Positions 47,325-57,897 of a stretch of DNA of 64,000 nucleotides are shown piece after piece. The DNA lies in assembly GCA_905250025.1 (NCBI GenBank), contig CAJNOJ010000029.1, positions 248,001 through 312,000 on the forward strand. The letters run 5' to 3'. Below the pieces are notes generated by a model that was not told the origin of the DNA, ran no database searches, and was given only the letters and a program-made list of their open reading frames with translations. The position numbers were made by a program, and so were the translations under genes. Every line of letters starts with the position of its first letter. Position 1 is the stretch's first letter. Source of the stretch: Adineta ricciae (lineage: Eukaryota; Rotifera; Eurotatoria; Adinetida; Adinetidae).

Positions 47325-49628
47325 ATGACTTATCGTTCTTCAGTTCAAGTGTATTCTTCTTTGTATAGAGGGGGAAAAAGGAATTCTCGGTAAAATTTTT
47401 CTTTAAGTTAGTAAGCAAAATATTTTTCTCAAAAAGTTGTTGAACTATTTCTTCAACAAATATTGATTTATTTACTTTTAACACATTCGACGCTGCCGAA
47501 CGAGTCATTTCACTGGCGCGATTTTTTCTCTCTCTCTATCTATGAGTGTAATATTCTTCTTCCTGTTAGAAAGGCATCTTGCCAATTGAGCAAATGCGAG
47601 AGGAAAGATCAAATTACCCGCACAATTGCATTTGATAACAGTCTTGCACATATGACTTTGTTTGATGAATCGAATTTTAGAATCAAATCAGTAAGAAGAT
47701 GACCTTTAATTTCCACTTCGATAAAGATTAGTTCTAGTTTAATATTTTACCCAATGTCCGACAGTTCTTCAAACAACCAACAGGCGAACGAGACCTGTGC
47801 AATGTGGATGAAGTATGATCGACAAAAAAAACAAAGATCTTTCGTACTATCATGATGAAAATGCATTGCTTCTATTTCAAGATTCGCCGGTGTTTAGCGG
47901 ACATAAAGCCATTTTCTCGTTTGTCAGTACAGCTACAAAATCAAATATTACAAGAAGCATGGTATGAATGGTAAGTATTCTTGGTTGATAGGTCGATTAA
48001 ATTGAGATTATTGTTAGTTATGCGGAACAACGGACAATTATTCGGCAAGGTGATCGTGCTGCTTGTTTCTATATGATTTTATCTGGTACAGCAGTGATTA
48101 CGTATAAACGAGTCACGGATAATCATACACAAACGTTGACTGTTCTGGAACGTGGATGTACATTCGGTGTAAGAGTTTTATTTGCATAGCCAATAAGTTG
48201 TATGAATTTTTGTAACGAAAGGAAAAAGGATTAATGACAAATGGGCGACAAATTTTTACGGTAAAATCAAATACACAGCTGGAATTATTGGTCCTTTGGA
48301 AAGATGTAAATATGTTTGCGTGATTAATTTATTTCAGACAAAGGTAGAAGTGTGCGTTTTTCTTCTCATAGGATTTCAAAGCAATCTACATGGCTGACGA
48401 TCGATATTGTAGTTCGGAAGATTTGAAATTTCTCAAGTAAGAAAACGAAGCTTCGAATGACATGTTTCTCTCGATGGATGTCTAATAGGACGAATGTATC
48501 GTTCTTGCGTGGCTTTCCAATTGATCGTCTGTATGAATTTCCACATGCGATTCAATTTTGTAAATTTGGGTATGGAAAGCTGCTATCGAGTATAGCTTGT
48601 GGTATGTGATCTTTTTCTTTAGTCTATCAGAAGTTATTGCTCGTGACAGTCGTCGAATGAAACACATTCTTGTTGTCAAGAAAGGATCTTTTGCTGTTTG
48701 GAAACGTTTGGATCCTGACGGCCATATACGAAAGTCCAGTAAACATGATCTCGAGCAGCTACAAAGCGAGAAGAGTTTGTTCGAACGGATATATCTTCAA
48801 CGATAGGAAAGAAAATGATTGTTATGTTTTAGTGATTGATGGTGATGATGATCAAGACGAAGAAGGAACAGCGGATAATAAAACTTTATTTTCTGAAATT
48901 CAACTCAGTGGAGACACAGAACCATCGTCATTGCATGAAACAGCATTGGATATAGACTTGCGTTTGACTCGTTTGCAACATTCAACAGCGGCTAACGAAA
49001 GAAAAACATCGGGTTTATCATCTGTATCTGAGGATGTCGCTGATCTCGAAAAAGTAGAACGAACATGTCTTGTTTCTGATTGACTTTCATTGTTTTCTTT
49101 TCTACTCAGCATTTTCCTGGCATAGTAGATAAACGTGATCGATTACAACTGATCGATTATGATCAACTATCATTTGATCGTGCTCCAAAAGTACCATTGC
49201 CAAGTACATTGTCGAAACATAGTCAACGAGCGGCAAATTCAAAGTCGAACTTAATTCTTCCAAGCAAAATGTTATATTTACACATAAAAACAATAAATGA
49301 AGGTCAATCGTTTGTACGTCCGCATTCAATTTCCTGTTTGATTTCATCTTTTTCATTTAATTCTTCGTCATAGGGATTAACCGATATGCTGTTTCCAAAT
49401 CAACCAACGTTTACATTGGTCAGCAACGAATGTGAATGTCTTCTTTTACGCAAATCATCATTCGTTCGAATTGCCTCGGATCAATATAAACACAATATAC
49501 GTCGAACAGAAATTCCGTTCCCGTCAGATTCAGTTTTCTACAACACCTATCACATGAACGAAGAATGGAAACGCTATTCGAAGGAAGTTTACAAGAATGC
49601 ATGTGACAAAATACTGAAAACTAAATAA
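47325..49628 (+). CDS. Cyclic-nucleotide-binding domain protein, CNBD2-like
   Basis: CNBD2 is a cAMP-binding protein important in mammalian sperm. The proposed first exon 47325-47389 (MTYRSSVQVYSS) joins in phase to 47570. Its assignment rests on phase and splice sites only. Later exons read AFDNSLAHMTLFDESNF, CLADIKPFSRLSVQLQNQIL, then a CNB domain: TIIRQGDRAACFYMILSGTA, LERGCTFGEKGLM. A second region (GYGKLLSSIAC then EVIARDSRRMKHILVVKKGS) has a diverged CNB fold. The phosphate-binding cassette is not canonical, so nucleotide binding is uncertain. The C-terminal part (LDIDLRLTRLQ, GLTDMLFPNQPTFTLVSN) matches the CNBD2 layout. It ends CDKILKTK. Two introns are only 29 nt (48602-48630) and 28 nt (48779-48806). 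Confidence 0.75.
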
Positions 49629-49935
49629 TCCCCTGTGGTGTTTTTCGCTTGAAATTGATGTCATTGCGGTAAATGAAAATCAAGAGAAAAAAAAAGGCGA
49701 TGCGATAAGCATACAGTGTCATCATATAGAATTACTTTTTTCTTTATCTTATTTTACCAAATATGGTTGGTTAAACATTACATTTCAAACTGAAGTATAA
49801 GACTACTTCTGTTTGTTCTTGTTTAGTTCAAATAAACTTATCTTATCCGACGGAAAGTGAGAAAGAAAAGAAGCACAATAGTATCATCAGTAGATTTCGA
49901 CTGTAGTTATATTTCATTTTCTTGCCAAAAGACAA
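49629..49935. other. Intergenic, no gene seen
   Basis: 307 bp AT-rich gap between two + strand genes, with an AATAAA-like signal near 49830. No other feature. Confidence 0.5.
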
Positions 49936-51585
49936 ATGGATGAGCAAATTAAACGCTTACAAACTGTTACAGATCGTCTAGAAGCGATCGCTAGACAACT
50001 TGGAACGAATTCTTCTCCGACATCGGGTCCGTCCGTCGGCGATGATGAATCAGCGGATAGTATCAATCGTTTACCTGTTATACAAGATTATGAAGCATTA
50101 ATCAATGATGCTGTCAAACCTTTTCTTGTTGTGTCGCAAAAAATTGGTGGCGATTTGAGTAAGATAAGTGAACACGTTTCTCTTCTTTTCCAAGCTCAAC
50201 AACAATTCATACGACAAGCCGTGCAAAGTAAAAAACCGAATGATAATCAAATAGTAGATGCTATCAAACCTCAATCAAGTGAAATGGAAGCAATAACAGG
50301 TAGTGTCACGATAAAAGCGATATTTGATCGAGAAAAACACGCGTTCTGTTTCTTCTAGCATTTACAAACAAAAATCGAAAATCACCGTTGTTCAATCATC
50401 TTTCGGCTATTTCTGAAGGTACACCAGCTCTTGGCTGGATTCTTGTCTCTCCAACACCTGGTCCACATGTCAAAGACATGTCCGATGCCGCTCAGTTCTA
50501 TTCCAATCGTGTATTGAAAGAATTCAAAGAAAAAGACCCAACACATGCTGAATGGGTTAAATTATGGGCTAAAGTTTTAAATGATCTCTATAGCTATGTT
50601 AGAAAATATCATACAACTGGTTTAGCATGGGCTTCACAAGGTAAACGTGATTTTAGCACCGTTAGTACATCAACAATTAAACCTGTTGCGACTACTGCTG
50701 GTGGCCCACCGCCCCCAGCACCTCCTCTTCCTCCTCCTCCACCACCGATGGCATTGGATTTAAATACGAATACTGAAGCGGATAACAGTCGTAACGAATT
50801 GATGAGTTCTATTAACTCATTGGGTCAAGGAGTGACCGCTCGCTTAAAAAAAGTGCCCGATGAACTTAAAACACATAAAAATCCACAATTACGGCAACAA
50901 GCTGGTAAGTGACATACATATGCGAAAAGTAATTCCATCCAGCTCTTTTCTAGACAGCCAATTAGTTGATAATAGTAAACCTGCTGTGCCACCGCGAGGG
51001 AAAAAGCCTACGACATCATCGGTAAATCTTTTTTTCTTCTCTCAAAACAATTTATACATTTCTATTCAACAGACTGAAGCAACAACAACAGCAACTACAA
51101 AAGGAACACCAAAACTCGCTCTCGAAGGTAATAAATGGATTGTCGAAAATCAAACAAATCAATCGAATTTACGCGTAACTCAAACTGAAATGAAACACTG
51201 CGTTTACATCTATCGGTGTACCAATTGCACCATCACTATCGAAGGTAAAGTGAATTCGATTGTACTTGATCAATGCACTAAAGTTGGCATACAATTTACA
51301 TCTGTTGTCTCCTTAATTGAATTTGTCAATTGTAAAAGCATGAAGGCACAAGTGATTGAACAAGTACCAACGATTCAAATCGAAAAAACTGACGGCTGTC
51401 ACGTGTATCTATCGCCAACCTCGCTTGATACAGAATTTATTACATCCAAATCTTCGGAAATGAGTATCAATATTCCAACTGGTGATGGTGAATACAAAGA
51501 GTATCCTATTGCTGAGCAATTCAAAACATGCATTCAAGGCGGCAAACGCCTTGTCACGACTCCTAACGAGTCAGCTGGTGTTTGA
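49936..51585 (+). CDS. CAP1: Adenylyl cyclase-associated protein (CAP)
   Basis: CAP recycles actin monomers together with cofilin. The N-terminus MDEQIKRLQTVTDRLEAIAR is the oligomerising coiled coil, followed by the helical folded domain (LPVIQDYEALINDAVKPFL, LGWILVSPTPGPHVKDM, EWVKLWAKVLNDLYSYVRKY, GLAWA). A poly-Pro region (GPPPPAPPLPPPPPP) for profilin or SH3 binding and a WH2-like segment (ARLKKVPDELKTHKNP) lie in the middle. The C-terminal CARP/C-CAP beta-helix (NKWIVENQTNQSNL, CVYIYRCTNCTITIEGKVNS, VYLSPTSLDTEFITSKSSEM) binds actin. It ends RLVTTPNESAGV. Three short introns near 50300-50357, 50906-50953 and 51021-51072 are needed. All CAP domains are present, at about 490 residues. Confidence 0.95.
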
Positions 51586-52069
51586 AGAACTTTACAAAAG
51601 AGAAACAAGTTTATTTTTCATCTTTTTTTTTATTATCTAGATATGTTTTTGCTCTTCATAATCACATGCTGTTATCAGTAATGATACACAACATAACGAA
51701 AAAGAAAGATCTTTTCTTCTAAAGTGCAAATGTAACATAAATGAGAGAAAGAAAAGAACATCACATTTTATCGAGGGGACAAACAAGACATGGAAACATC
51801 TACTCGAACTATATAATAAACAGTCTGTCAACAACATAATCACAATAAAACTGATGTTTGTACTTTTATGATAAAAAGTCGAATCTGATATGTGCAACGT
51901 ACAAAAAAAAACAAGAGAAGGAACGAAAAGAAAGTAGCAGAAAGAGAATGAGAGAAAAAGAAAAAGGTAACATATGAGTTAAGACGAAATAAAACTTTAT
52001 TAACTACCTTTGAAAGACGTGTGGTTAGTTGTTAACATATCTCGTTCGTCTACTAGAATACCCGAAACA
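51586..52069. other. Intergenic, no gene seen
   Basis: 484 bp, AT-rich, holding the CAP 3' region and the 5' region of the transporter. No RNA or repeat was recognised. A 20-nt GA-rich stretch near 51920 is simple sequence. Confidence 0.5.
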
Positions 52070-54539
52070 ATGCATTTTGATGATTTCTATGCAACTATCA
52101 ATCCATTTGGTCGATATCAAAAAGCAAAATATTTTCTAATATGTTTAACTTACATGTTTCCGCCAATCATGGTCTATACTTGGTCATTCACAGCAGCAAC
52201 ACCTTCTTTCGAGTGTCAGCCATCAACCGATGATATGCGTCATAATTCTATACCAAGTGAATCTCAATGTCGTCAATATAAAAGTCAGTTATCACTGTCT
52301 GAGTGTCAGCAATGTTTCCGATGGTCGAACACCAGCGATGAACCGATGAGAACGTGTACAAATTTCGTTTTTAGCCGAGCTTATTATCAATCAACACTTG
52401 TTGAAGAAGTGAATGACTTTTTTTTTTCTTAGAAATGAAATTAATTCTAAGCAGATTTTCGTCACTCTAGTGGGTGATGGTTTGTGATCGAACATCTCTG
52501 AAAAGTTTTGTTCAAATCGTTTTCTTCTTTGGTTATATGGTTGGTTCACTTGTCTTCGGTGTTTTATCCGATAAGTAAGTACGAATAAGACCATAAAGGT
52601 CGCGGTGATATTCATCTGTTTCTTCAATACAGATTTGGTCGACGGCCAATTATGGGCGTTTCGTTCATTGTCATCACCTTAGCTGCTTTTATGTGTGCAT
52701 TGGCACCAAATCGAAAACTCGGCTTTGAAATAAGTTATGCATTCTTTGTACTGGGCAGATTTTTATTAGCATGTGCGACACGTGGAGTTGCTCTTACCGG
52801 TTTTGTCATTGGTACGTATATTTTACTGATACTAATCAGAAAATATAAACGAAATGAGAGATCAAAGAGGCTGATTACCTGCAGATTAGAGCGTTATGTA
52901 GTCGATGACCTCAGTAATAAAGGTCATAATCAAGCGACCTTATCGCGGTTCAAAGTTTGTTTGGTGCTTAGTGGAAATACTTGAATAAGAAGTTGAATGA
53001 AATTGAGTTGATTGTTTCTTTTTTTGTTTTAGGCGCGGAAATTGGTTAGTTGATATTTGATTTGAACGTTCTCATATCTTTCACTCTATTTCAATAGTCG
53101 GTCCGAAACAACGGTTATTCACAGGAATTGTGATTGAATACTTTTTTGCCGGAGGTGAATTGATTCTTTTAGCACTTGCCTATCTGATAAGAACATGGCG
53201 ATTATTAAATATAGCATTGGCTATATTATCTATACCATTTCTCTTCTTTTACCTGTAAGAATCAAAAAAAGTCTGTCGTAGTTCCATTGATTATTATCGT
53301 ACGATATACAGGATACTTCCGGAAAGTCCTCGTTGGCTTCTTTCTAAAGGACATTATGAACATGCGGAACGAATTCTTCGACGAATTGCATCACAAAATA
53401 AAAGACATTTTGATCCAGATGCTTATGAACGTTTAGTTGTCGGCGAAAGAAAAGTAATGAATCTTGGAGTACTTTTCAGCACACATTTTAGGCGATTTTT
53501 TTTTAGCGAAAACTATCAGGTCCACATGTGGCACATGGTTTATGGCGTATATTTCAATCGAAAGTAATGATTATTATCGGTATCAATATGTCATTTCAAT
53601 GGTAATAAGATAGTTCTATTTTCTCATTCGTCTATGTTCTATTGAGAATAGGTTCGTTCAAAATCTGGTCTTTTACGGCGTTTCGCAAAATACGGGTGAG
53701 TAGATGATTCTCGAAAATAGAAAGAAAAAAGTATCCTTTTTTTCAGGAAGATGGTTATCAAATCCTTACGTTGCATTTGCTGCAGGCGCACTAGTTGAAA
53801 TCGTCGCTTATTTTATAATTCATCTCGTACTGGACCGATGGGGTCGAAAATTAACATTTTGTGGATTTGTGTTCTTCTTCGGCATTGTTGCATATTTAGT
53901 TGTGCCCATTCAAATGTTTATGGTGAAAGACGGTCAAGGTAAAATATCAATTTTCATCGTGGCACTATTACGAAAGGTCTTCATTTTTAGCACAAGTGGT
54001 AGTTATGTTCTGTATTAATGTAATTTTGAAATTTCTGGCATCAGGCTCTTACGCAATCATCTATATCTATGCGAATGAATTATTTCCAACACAAGGACGA
54101 AACACATGTATGGGTGTATGCTCAATGGTTGCTCGTTTTGGTGCCATTATTGGAACGTTATCAAATGATCTCTTAGTATGATTGTAAAGCGTTATTCTAA
54201 TATATTCGATTGCTTTTCCTAGGCTCGAGCGTGGATTCATTTTCCAATCGTATTCTTTGGTACAACTTCTCTGATCGCCGTTGCATTTGCAACCATTTGT
54301 CCTGAAACAGCGAACCGACCATTGCCACAAACAAGTGAAGACGTTGAACTTGTTGGTCTTACATGGTATGATTGACTTTTCATCAATGAAAAGCGATTGA
54401 AAGAATAACATTTGCTTGTGTTTCATTAAGGCCATGTCGTCGATCGAAATCATCCACGCATAATGAAATCAATGGAAAGCCATACGATGATGAAGATGCA
54501 ATATTAAAAGAACAATTGAATAAAAATGGCATCATCTAA
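52070..54539 (+). CDS. SLC22-type organic ion transporter (MFS)
   Basis: SLC22 transporters move organic cations, anions or zwitterions across the plasma membrane. The protein starts MHFDDFYATINPFGRYQK, and TM1 (FLICLTYMFPPIMVYTWSF) is followed by the large extracellular loop with Cys pairs typical of the family. The signature GYMVGSLVFGVLSDKFGRRP follows WVMVCDRTSL. Later blocks are EIVGPKQRLFTGI, LPESPRWLLSKGHYEHAERI, ALVEIVAYFIIHLVLDRWGR and YIYANELFPTQGRNTCMGVC. It ends EDAILKEQLNKNGII at the TAA at 54537-54539. About nine introns are needed, including a 12-nt microexon at 53033-53044 that supplies the AEI of AEIVGP. The substrate is unknown. A full set of 12 TM segments is consistent with the reading. 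Confidence 0.9.
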
Positions 54540-56810
54540 TCTTTTTTTTTCCATTTAGATGTTCAATATTCACTCATATATTTTGCCTAATTGTATTTGC
54601 TAGTAGTTTTTAATAGTATATACATACATATGTTCAACGACGAGCGAGGTCAAATACCTTTCTTTCCTTATACTGAGTTATAAATTATTACATAATGAAA
54701 GTGGAATTGAGGCTCTTGAGTTCAGGTAGATCAATCTTTTCATGCTCATACGAACTTTCATGTTGTATGACGATGATCTGGAAAAAATAAGAGAAGATTA
54801 TCGGTAGTTACTTTAGTCTCTACTTGTGAGGAAAACTTCTAGCATTTTATCCGTTAGAAATGTACACGGAGTAGAGTTCATGTGATAAAATGTAGAAGCA
54901 ATCTTTTCCAACGCATAAGTTTATGATCTACACACGAAATATATAAAAATAAATGATTCTACGATGTTAAAACTCAAATCTACCGAAGACTGCGATACAA
55001 CAGCTCTAGTAGTGGCACTGTAGGGTCAGTTATTTCTCTTCTTAATATATAATGTGTAGATCGAAGATTTCGAATCCGAAAAACATTGTTTTGCCATAAA
55101 AGTTGAACTATTTCTTGTATTCGAATAGCTTAAACTGTTGTTTGACAATTGTTTTCTAAATTTTTAGTATATTCATACGTTTACAAATTCTCCCTTGAGC
55201 AAATAAATAAAGACCAATACAGGTACAAAAATATACATTTCTACACCATACATCAAACTCACACTTCAGACAATCGAATTTAAATAATAAAGGCAAAGTG
55301 TTGATGCTTTCACATTGTATGAAAGAATAGAACAGTCGGACATGATCCATTGATCTTCACATTGGATTCTGGATTTTCCAAGGAGTTCCAGTAAAAGAAA
55401 TAACATTTTCCTATGTACTTTTCATCCAAATACTACTTTCGAAACCGCCGTTCTAGGCACTTGGCATTGATCGTACAAAAAAATGTTAGCGAAAAAACCG
55501 ATATGGATAACAGGAGCGATCAATGATCAAACCTATCGATTTTGACCAACGAGATATCAAAGACTCTACAGTCAATAGTGAAAAAAATACTTCTGTATAA
55601 ACTACTGTTAAATATAACGATTACTTTCTACGAATTTCTTTAATTTTCTTCTCGTAGAACGATCTTGCTGATATTCGATAGAGTGTAAGAAGGAAAACAT
55701 GGATTACAGGAAACAAACTGAAATGGACTAATTAACAAACGGCAAACAACGCTTGCCTATGCTCTCTACTCTAGTGAAAATACGGCGAAGACATTAGAAG
55801 TTCACAATCGGGATTGAGGCAGATATTCTCTTCTGAAAATTAGCGTTTACATTATATTTGCCTTTTTTTCAGGTGAAATCAAGCTTTTAATCTATTTTGC
55901 AATTAACCGAAATACGACTGTTCCTCAAAAGGAAGATTAGATGCGGAATGGAACGTAGACGGTAATGAACTAATCATGACTTCGATATATCTTATGTTGA
56001 TGAAATACATTTCGTATGGATTATCAGTCAAAATGAAGTTAATCAGACACAGAGCAAATTTGGTGCTTTGAACTGATCAACGTTGTCAAAACATGTTCAA
56101 TGATTCTATTCAAGCCATCTTTTATCTGTTGATCCGAGACCAATTCGAGATAGATGAAAAACTTTCGTATACAAAAGTTTTACTAAGAGTTAAGCATAAA
56201 TCTAAGATGAATTTTCTGACGTCCTCACTATCCTAACGAAACTATCTAGATACATCATTAATCCAAGTTTTATGTTCGTTAATCAACTACATGTTTATCC
56301 ATTTTCTTATGTATATTGTAAGTTTGTTTCTCCAGTAAAACATCATCTTTGAAGAAACTCTATTTTTTAAAGAATATGAAGAGAGTACATCGAATGCATA
56401 ACATTACATGCTAATTATGTTTGAAGTTTAGATAAAATAAGAGGAGAGTAGCGGCAATTGCTTTAACCATAGTATGAGAAAAGAAAAATTGTTTCTTCCT
56501 TATTTATTGGTTTTTATGCAGGTCAATCGTTTTCTCTATACGTTACTAAGGTGTTCTCGAAAAAGAACGTGTAATTTATGTGGTGTTGAGCACGAACAAT
56601 CATTATTCAATCTTAGGTTAGAAAATATGTCGTGTCACTCGAAGAAACTATTTTGACGCTATGTATCATACATATGACGAAGTTTTTTCATTCTGTGTAT
56701 TGATAAAAAGGCTACGCTTATTAAACGATAGCTTTCATTCTCTTCTTAATTCATTTTTTTTTCGCAGTGTATCATATTTTCTAGATTTGTAGTTAGTGCG
56801 TGATCGGACC
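54540..56810. other. Gene-poor stretch of 2.3 kb
   Basis: The longest gap in the window. It is AT-rich, without an ORF that has splice support on either strand and without visible long repeats. The + strand ORF at 56474-56656 (KRTCNLCGVEHEQS) has two CxxC-like cysteines but no second exon. Nothing can be asserted beyond noncoding sequence. Confidence 0.45.
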
Positions 56811-56981
56811 ATGGATACAAAATTAGCAGAATCTCAACGACGCGAAAAGAAATGCTGTTGCTGTTGCGACTGCTGTGAATCATGCTCGTGGTGCAAATGT
56901 TTGGGTGTATTTTGTATCATTTTAGTTATTTGTGGTTTGCTCGCTTTGGCAGCATTCTCGCGTTTTGGGGCTGACCTCTAA
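56811..56981 (+). CDS. Tiny Cys-rich membrane protein, 56 residues
   Basis: A single exon starts at the ATG at 56811 (context GACCATGG) and encodes a charged N-terminus (MDTKLAESQRREKK), a cluster of Cys residues (CCCCCDCCESCSWCKC) and one hydrophobic helix (VFCIILVICGLLALAAF), ending SRFGADL. The layout, charged head then Cys cluster then membrane helix, resembles small palmitoylated tail-anchored proteins. CYSTM proteins have a comparable Cys-rich TM, but in reverse order. No specific family is assigned. An upstream in-frame start is absent. It lies 143 bp before a four-TM gene on the same strand. Confidence 0.6.
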   Translation: MDTKLAESQRREKKCCCCCDCCESCSWCKCLGVFCIILVICGLLALAAFSRFGADL

Positions 56982-57123
56982 TGATTCTTTGCATTTAATG
57001 AATAACTTTGTTTTTATTCGAGACAAAAAAAGTGATTTGATTAATAAAAATTTCTTTTCGTGATGCGCCAAGATTCTCTTCGTTCGATTGTATTTGTTGT
57101 CGTCATTATTTCGATATAAAAAC

Positions 57124-57750
57124 ATGTCTGATGTTAAAGATTGCTCAATTTCAACACTTCAACATTCATGTACGAAATCTCGTCGAATTCAGATAATTAC
57201 AAATTTTGTTTATTTGATTTCCATTCTCGATTTTCTTCTACATTACACAATTGCAATTGAATTAGGTCTGTCTGATCAGATCTATCAATCATTCCATGCC
57301 ATTTCACCGTCAAAATCAATTGCAATTTCGCTTTGTAAATTGCCCATGGAAGAATATTTATCATTTCATATATCGCAAATGAGTTTATACATTTTTTATT
57401 TCTCCTTTCTTACTCTTATACTTTCAATCGAAGCGATCCGAAAATCCTCTTTTCAACTCTATCGATTTTATACTCTGATGAAATTCACATTCGCCTTGGT
57501 TTCCGTCGTGCTTTGTACTACCAATACATTGATCAATCTAAAAATGGCATCTATTCAACCAGTTATCTCAATTCCATATGCGCACAATGAATCTAATTCA
57601 ATTTTATTAAACACTGACATATGTCTGATACATACGCGTGAAAGCATGGCTGCTCATCTTCTTGCTGTTCTAAATGTCTTCATATTTGTGATTAGTATTG
57701 AATGCTTGAAGATTTTTCCATTTCGAAGAAGTGATATTATCCAAGTTTGA
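57124..57750 (+). CDS. Four-TM membrane protein, unknown family
   Basis: One exon encodes 208 residues from the ATG at 57124 (MSDVKDCSISTLQHSC). Four hydrophobic segments are visible: FVYLISILDFLLHYTIAI, MSLYIFYFSFLTLILSI, LMKFTFALVSVVLCTTNTLI and LLAVLNVFIFVISIECL. A long loop with possible N-glycosylation (AHNESNS) lies between TM3 and TM4, and the C-terminus is basic. The topology is like small tetraspan proteins, but no CCG or claudin motif is present, so no family can be named. It has no intron. It is followed 148 bp later by DHX34. Confidence 0.7.
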   Translation: MSDVKDCSISTLQHSCTKSRRIQIITNFVYLISILDFLLHYTIAIELGLSDQIYQSFHAISPSKSIAISLCKLPMEEYLSFHISQMSLYIFYFSFLTLILSIEAIRKSSFQLYRFYTLMKFTFALVSVVLCTTNTLINLKMASIQPVISIPYAHNESNSILLNTDICLIHTRESMAAHLLAVLNVFIFVISIECLKIFPFRRSDIIQV

Positions 57751-57897
57751 ATGAAATTGCTTTTGAAATAAATGTACATCTGACATCTATGGATGAAGAA
57801 CGAGAATGGTTCGTTTTCTTTTGAATAGTACTTGTGCAAGACGAGATGAGAGAGAGAGGGAGAGAAAAGACTTTAGTTTGATTTTTGAATTGATAAT

